This document shows positions 5,092 to 5,669 of a stretch of 5,669 nt of DNA, one piece after another. How positions within the stretch are numbered: the first letter of the stretch is position 1; each line of letters begins with the position of its first letter. Source of the DNA: Spirochaetota bacterium (lineage in GTDB: Bacteria > Spirochaetota > Spirochaetia > SZUA-6); NCBI GenBank assembly GCA_003641675.1, contig QNBI01000156.1, positions 1-5,669 on the forward strand. The letters run 5' to 3'. The position numbers and the translations under genes are program-made. Below the pieces are notes generated by a model. That model was not told where the DNA came from. It did not search any database and was given only the letters and a program-made list of their open reading frames with translations.

Positions 5092-5669
5092 TTATGCGGA
5101 TTTGTGCTTATTGAGCAGCGGTTTAAGCAGCTTTTTGTTTAGACCGCTGTACAGCGGAAATGAAACTCGAAAGGTTGCCCCGCTGCCCAATCCACCGCTT
5201 AAAACAACTACCCGGCCCTTATGATGCTTAACAATCTCCTTTACCATATACAACCCCAGACCGCTTCCGGTTACACGAGGCTTATTCGGATCCCGCAACC
5301 TGTAAAATTTATTAAATATATTCTTTTGATCGGATAACGGAATACCAATACCTCTGTCTTTAACATCAATAATAAAAGCACTCTTTTTACAGTACATGTG
5401 TATATCCACCTGCGATTCAGGACTACTGTATTTAAAGGCGTTATCCAGCAGGTTGCGGACAACTATTACAAGAGAGTCTCTGTCTGCAACAATATTTCCC
5501 GAATTATCAGAAATAACTCTGAGATTTTTATAGTGAAAATCTTCTATTATGCTCTTTACGGTTTCAGCACCGTCTAAGACGGCAAAATTAAAAACAGGGC
5601 GCCTCTGTTCTATCCGCGATACTTCAAGTATTGAATCTATATAATTCTTGAGCCTTTCAGTATCTTTAA
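5092..5669 (-). CDS. Sensor histidine kinase, C-terminal part (cut by window edge)
   Basis: The minus-strand frame stays open from the stop codon at 5092 to the right edge, giving the last 191 residues of a histidine kinase; the sensor region and phospho-accepting His lie outside the window. The fragment begins in the second helix of the dimerisation domain (ERLKNYIDSILEVSRIEQ). It then contains a full HATPase_c domain: N box VRNLLDNAFKYS (5425-5460), G1 box DRGIGIP (5338-5358), F box FNKFYRL, G2 box GSGLGLYMV (from 5268) and the final GSGATFRVSFPL. A short lysine-rich tail (about 20 residues) follows. A GTG at 5407-5409 is an internal Val codon, not a start, because it falls after the N box. 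It precedes and is coupled to the response regulator gene. The catalytic ATP-binding residues are intact, so the kinase looks functional. Confidence 0.95.
   Translation of the reverse strand, partial: KDTERLKNYIDSILEVSRIEQRRPVFNFAVLDGAETVKSIIEDFHYKNLRVISDNSGNIVADRDSLVIVVRNLLDNAFKYSSPESQVDIHMYCKKSAFIIDVKDRGIGIPLSDQKNIFNKFYRLRDPNKPRVTGSGLGLYMVKEIVKHHKGRVVVLSGGLGSGATFRVSFPLYSGLNKKLLKPLLNKHKSA

Noticed and set aside
5271..5462. Short minus-strand frame within the kinase region
   Set aside because: It runs in a different frame through the N box and G1 box of the histidine kinase, whose own frame is open to the window edge.
1..5669. CRISPR array, tRNA or rRNA genes, insertion sequences, attachment sites
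   Set aside because: No regularly spaced direct repeats, cloverleaf-like sequence, transposase motif or terminal inverted repeats were found on either strand.

Overview
The window reads as ordinary chromosomal DNA from a bacterium of modest G+C content (roughly 40% by eye). AspRS is of the long bacterial type with a GAD insertion. The two-component pair is OmpR/PhoB-like. A ferritin-like diiron protein beside a [2Fe-2S] ferredoxin fits an anaerobe or microaerophile handling oxygen or peroxide stress. I cannot assign a phylum; an uncultivated Gram-negative-type lineage is possible, but nothing in the sequence proves it.

Layout, left to right. Positions 42-2073 are a compact minus-strand run, transcribed right to left: a ferritin-like protein (1618-2073), a 5'-truncated GPH-type sugar/cation symporter remnant (1165-1611), a family 2 glycosyltransferase (277-1149) and a DUF167/YggU protein (42-293). 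Gaps are a few bases, or an overlap in one case. The only convincing promoter for the run lies upstream of the ferritin-like gene, at 2116-2144. Next, also on the minus strand, is a [2Fe-2S] ferredoxin (2155-2463), whose real start is probably a TTG behind a strong Shine-Dalgarno. A 108-bp divergent intergenic region separates it from aspS (2572-4341, plus strand). aspS ends exactly where the convergent response regulator gene (4342-5079, minus) ends, with no base between the two stop codons. Its sensor histidine kinase partner (5092-5669) lies upstream of it and runs off the right edge.

How the genes relate: the kinase and regulator form a cognate two-component pair with unseen targets. AspRS is a stand-alone housekeeping enzyme, and one residue suggests it may be the non-discriminating type. 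The ferredoxin and ferritin-like protein may share a redox role, but each seems to have its own promoter. The glycosyltransferase and DUF167 protein sit downstream of the transporter remnant and have no obvious functional tie to it.

I see no mobile element, CRISPR array, RNA gene or clear novel system. The points most worth checking are the decayed transporter fused in frame after the ferritin-like stop codon, the apparently leaderless aspS transcript, the shared palindromic -35 hexamer between aspS and the ferredoxin gene, and the zero-gap convergent gene ends.
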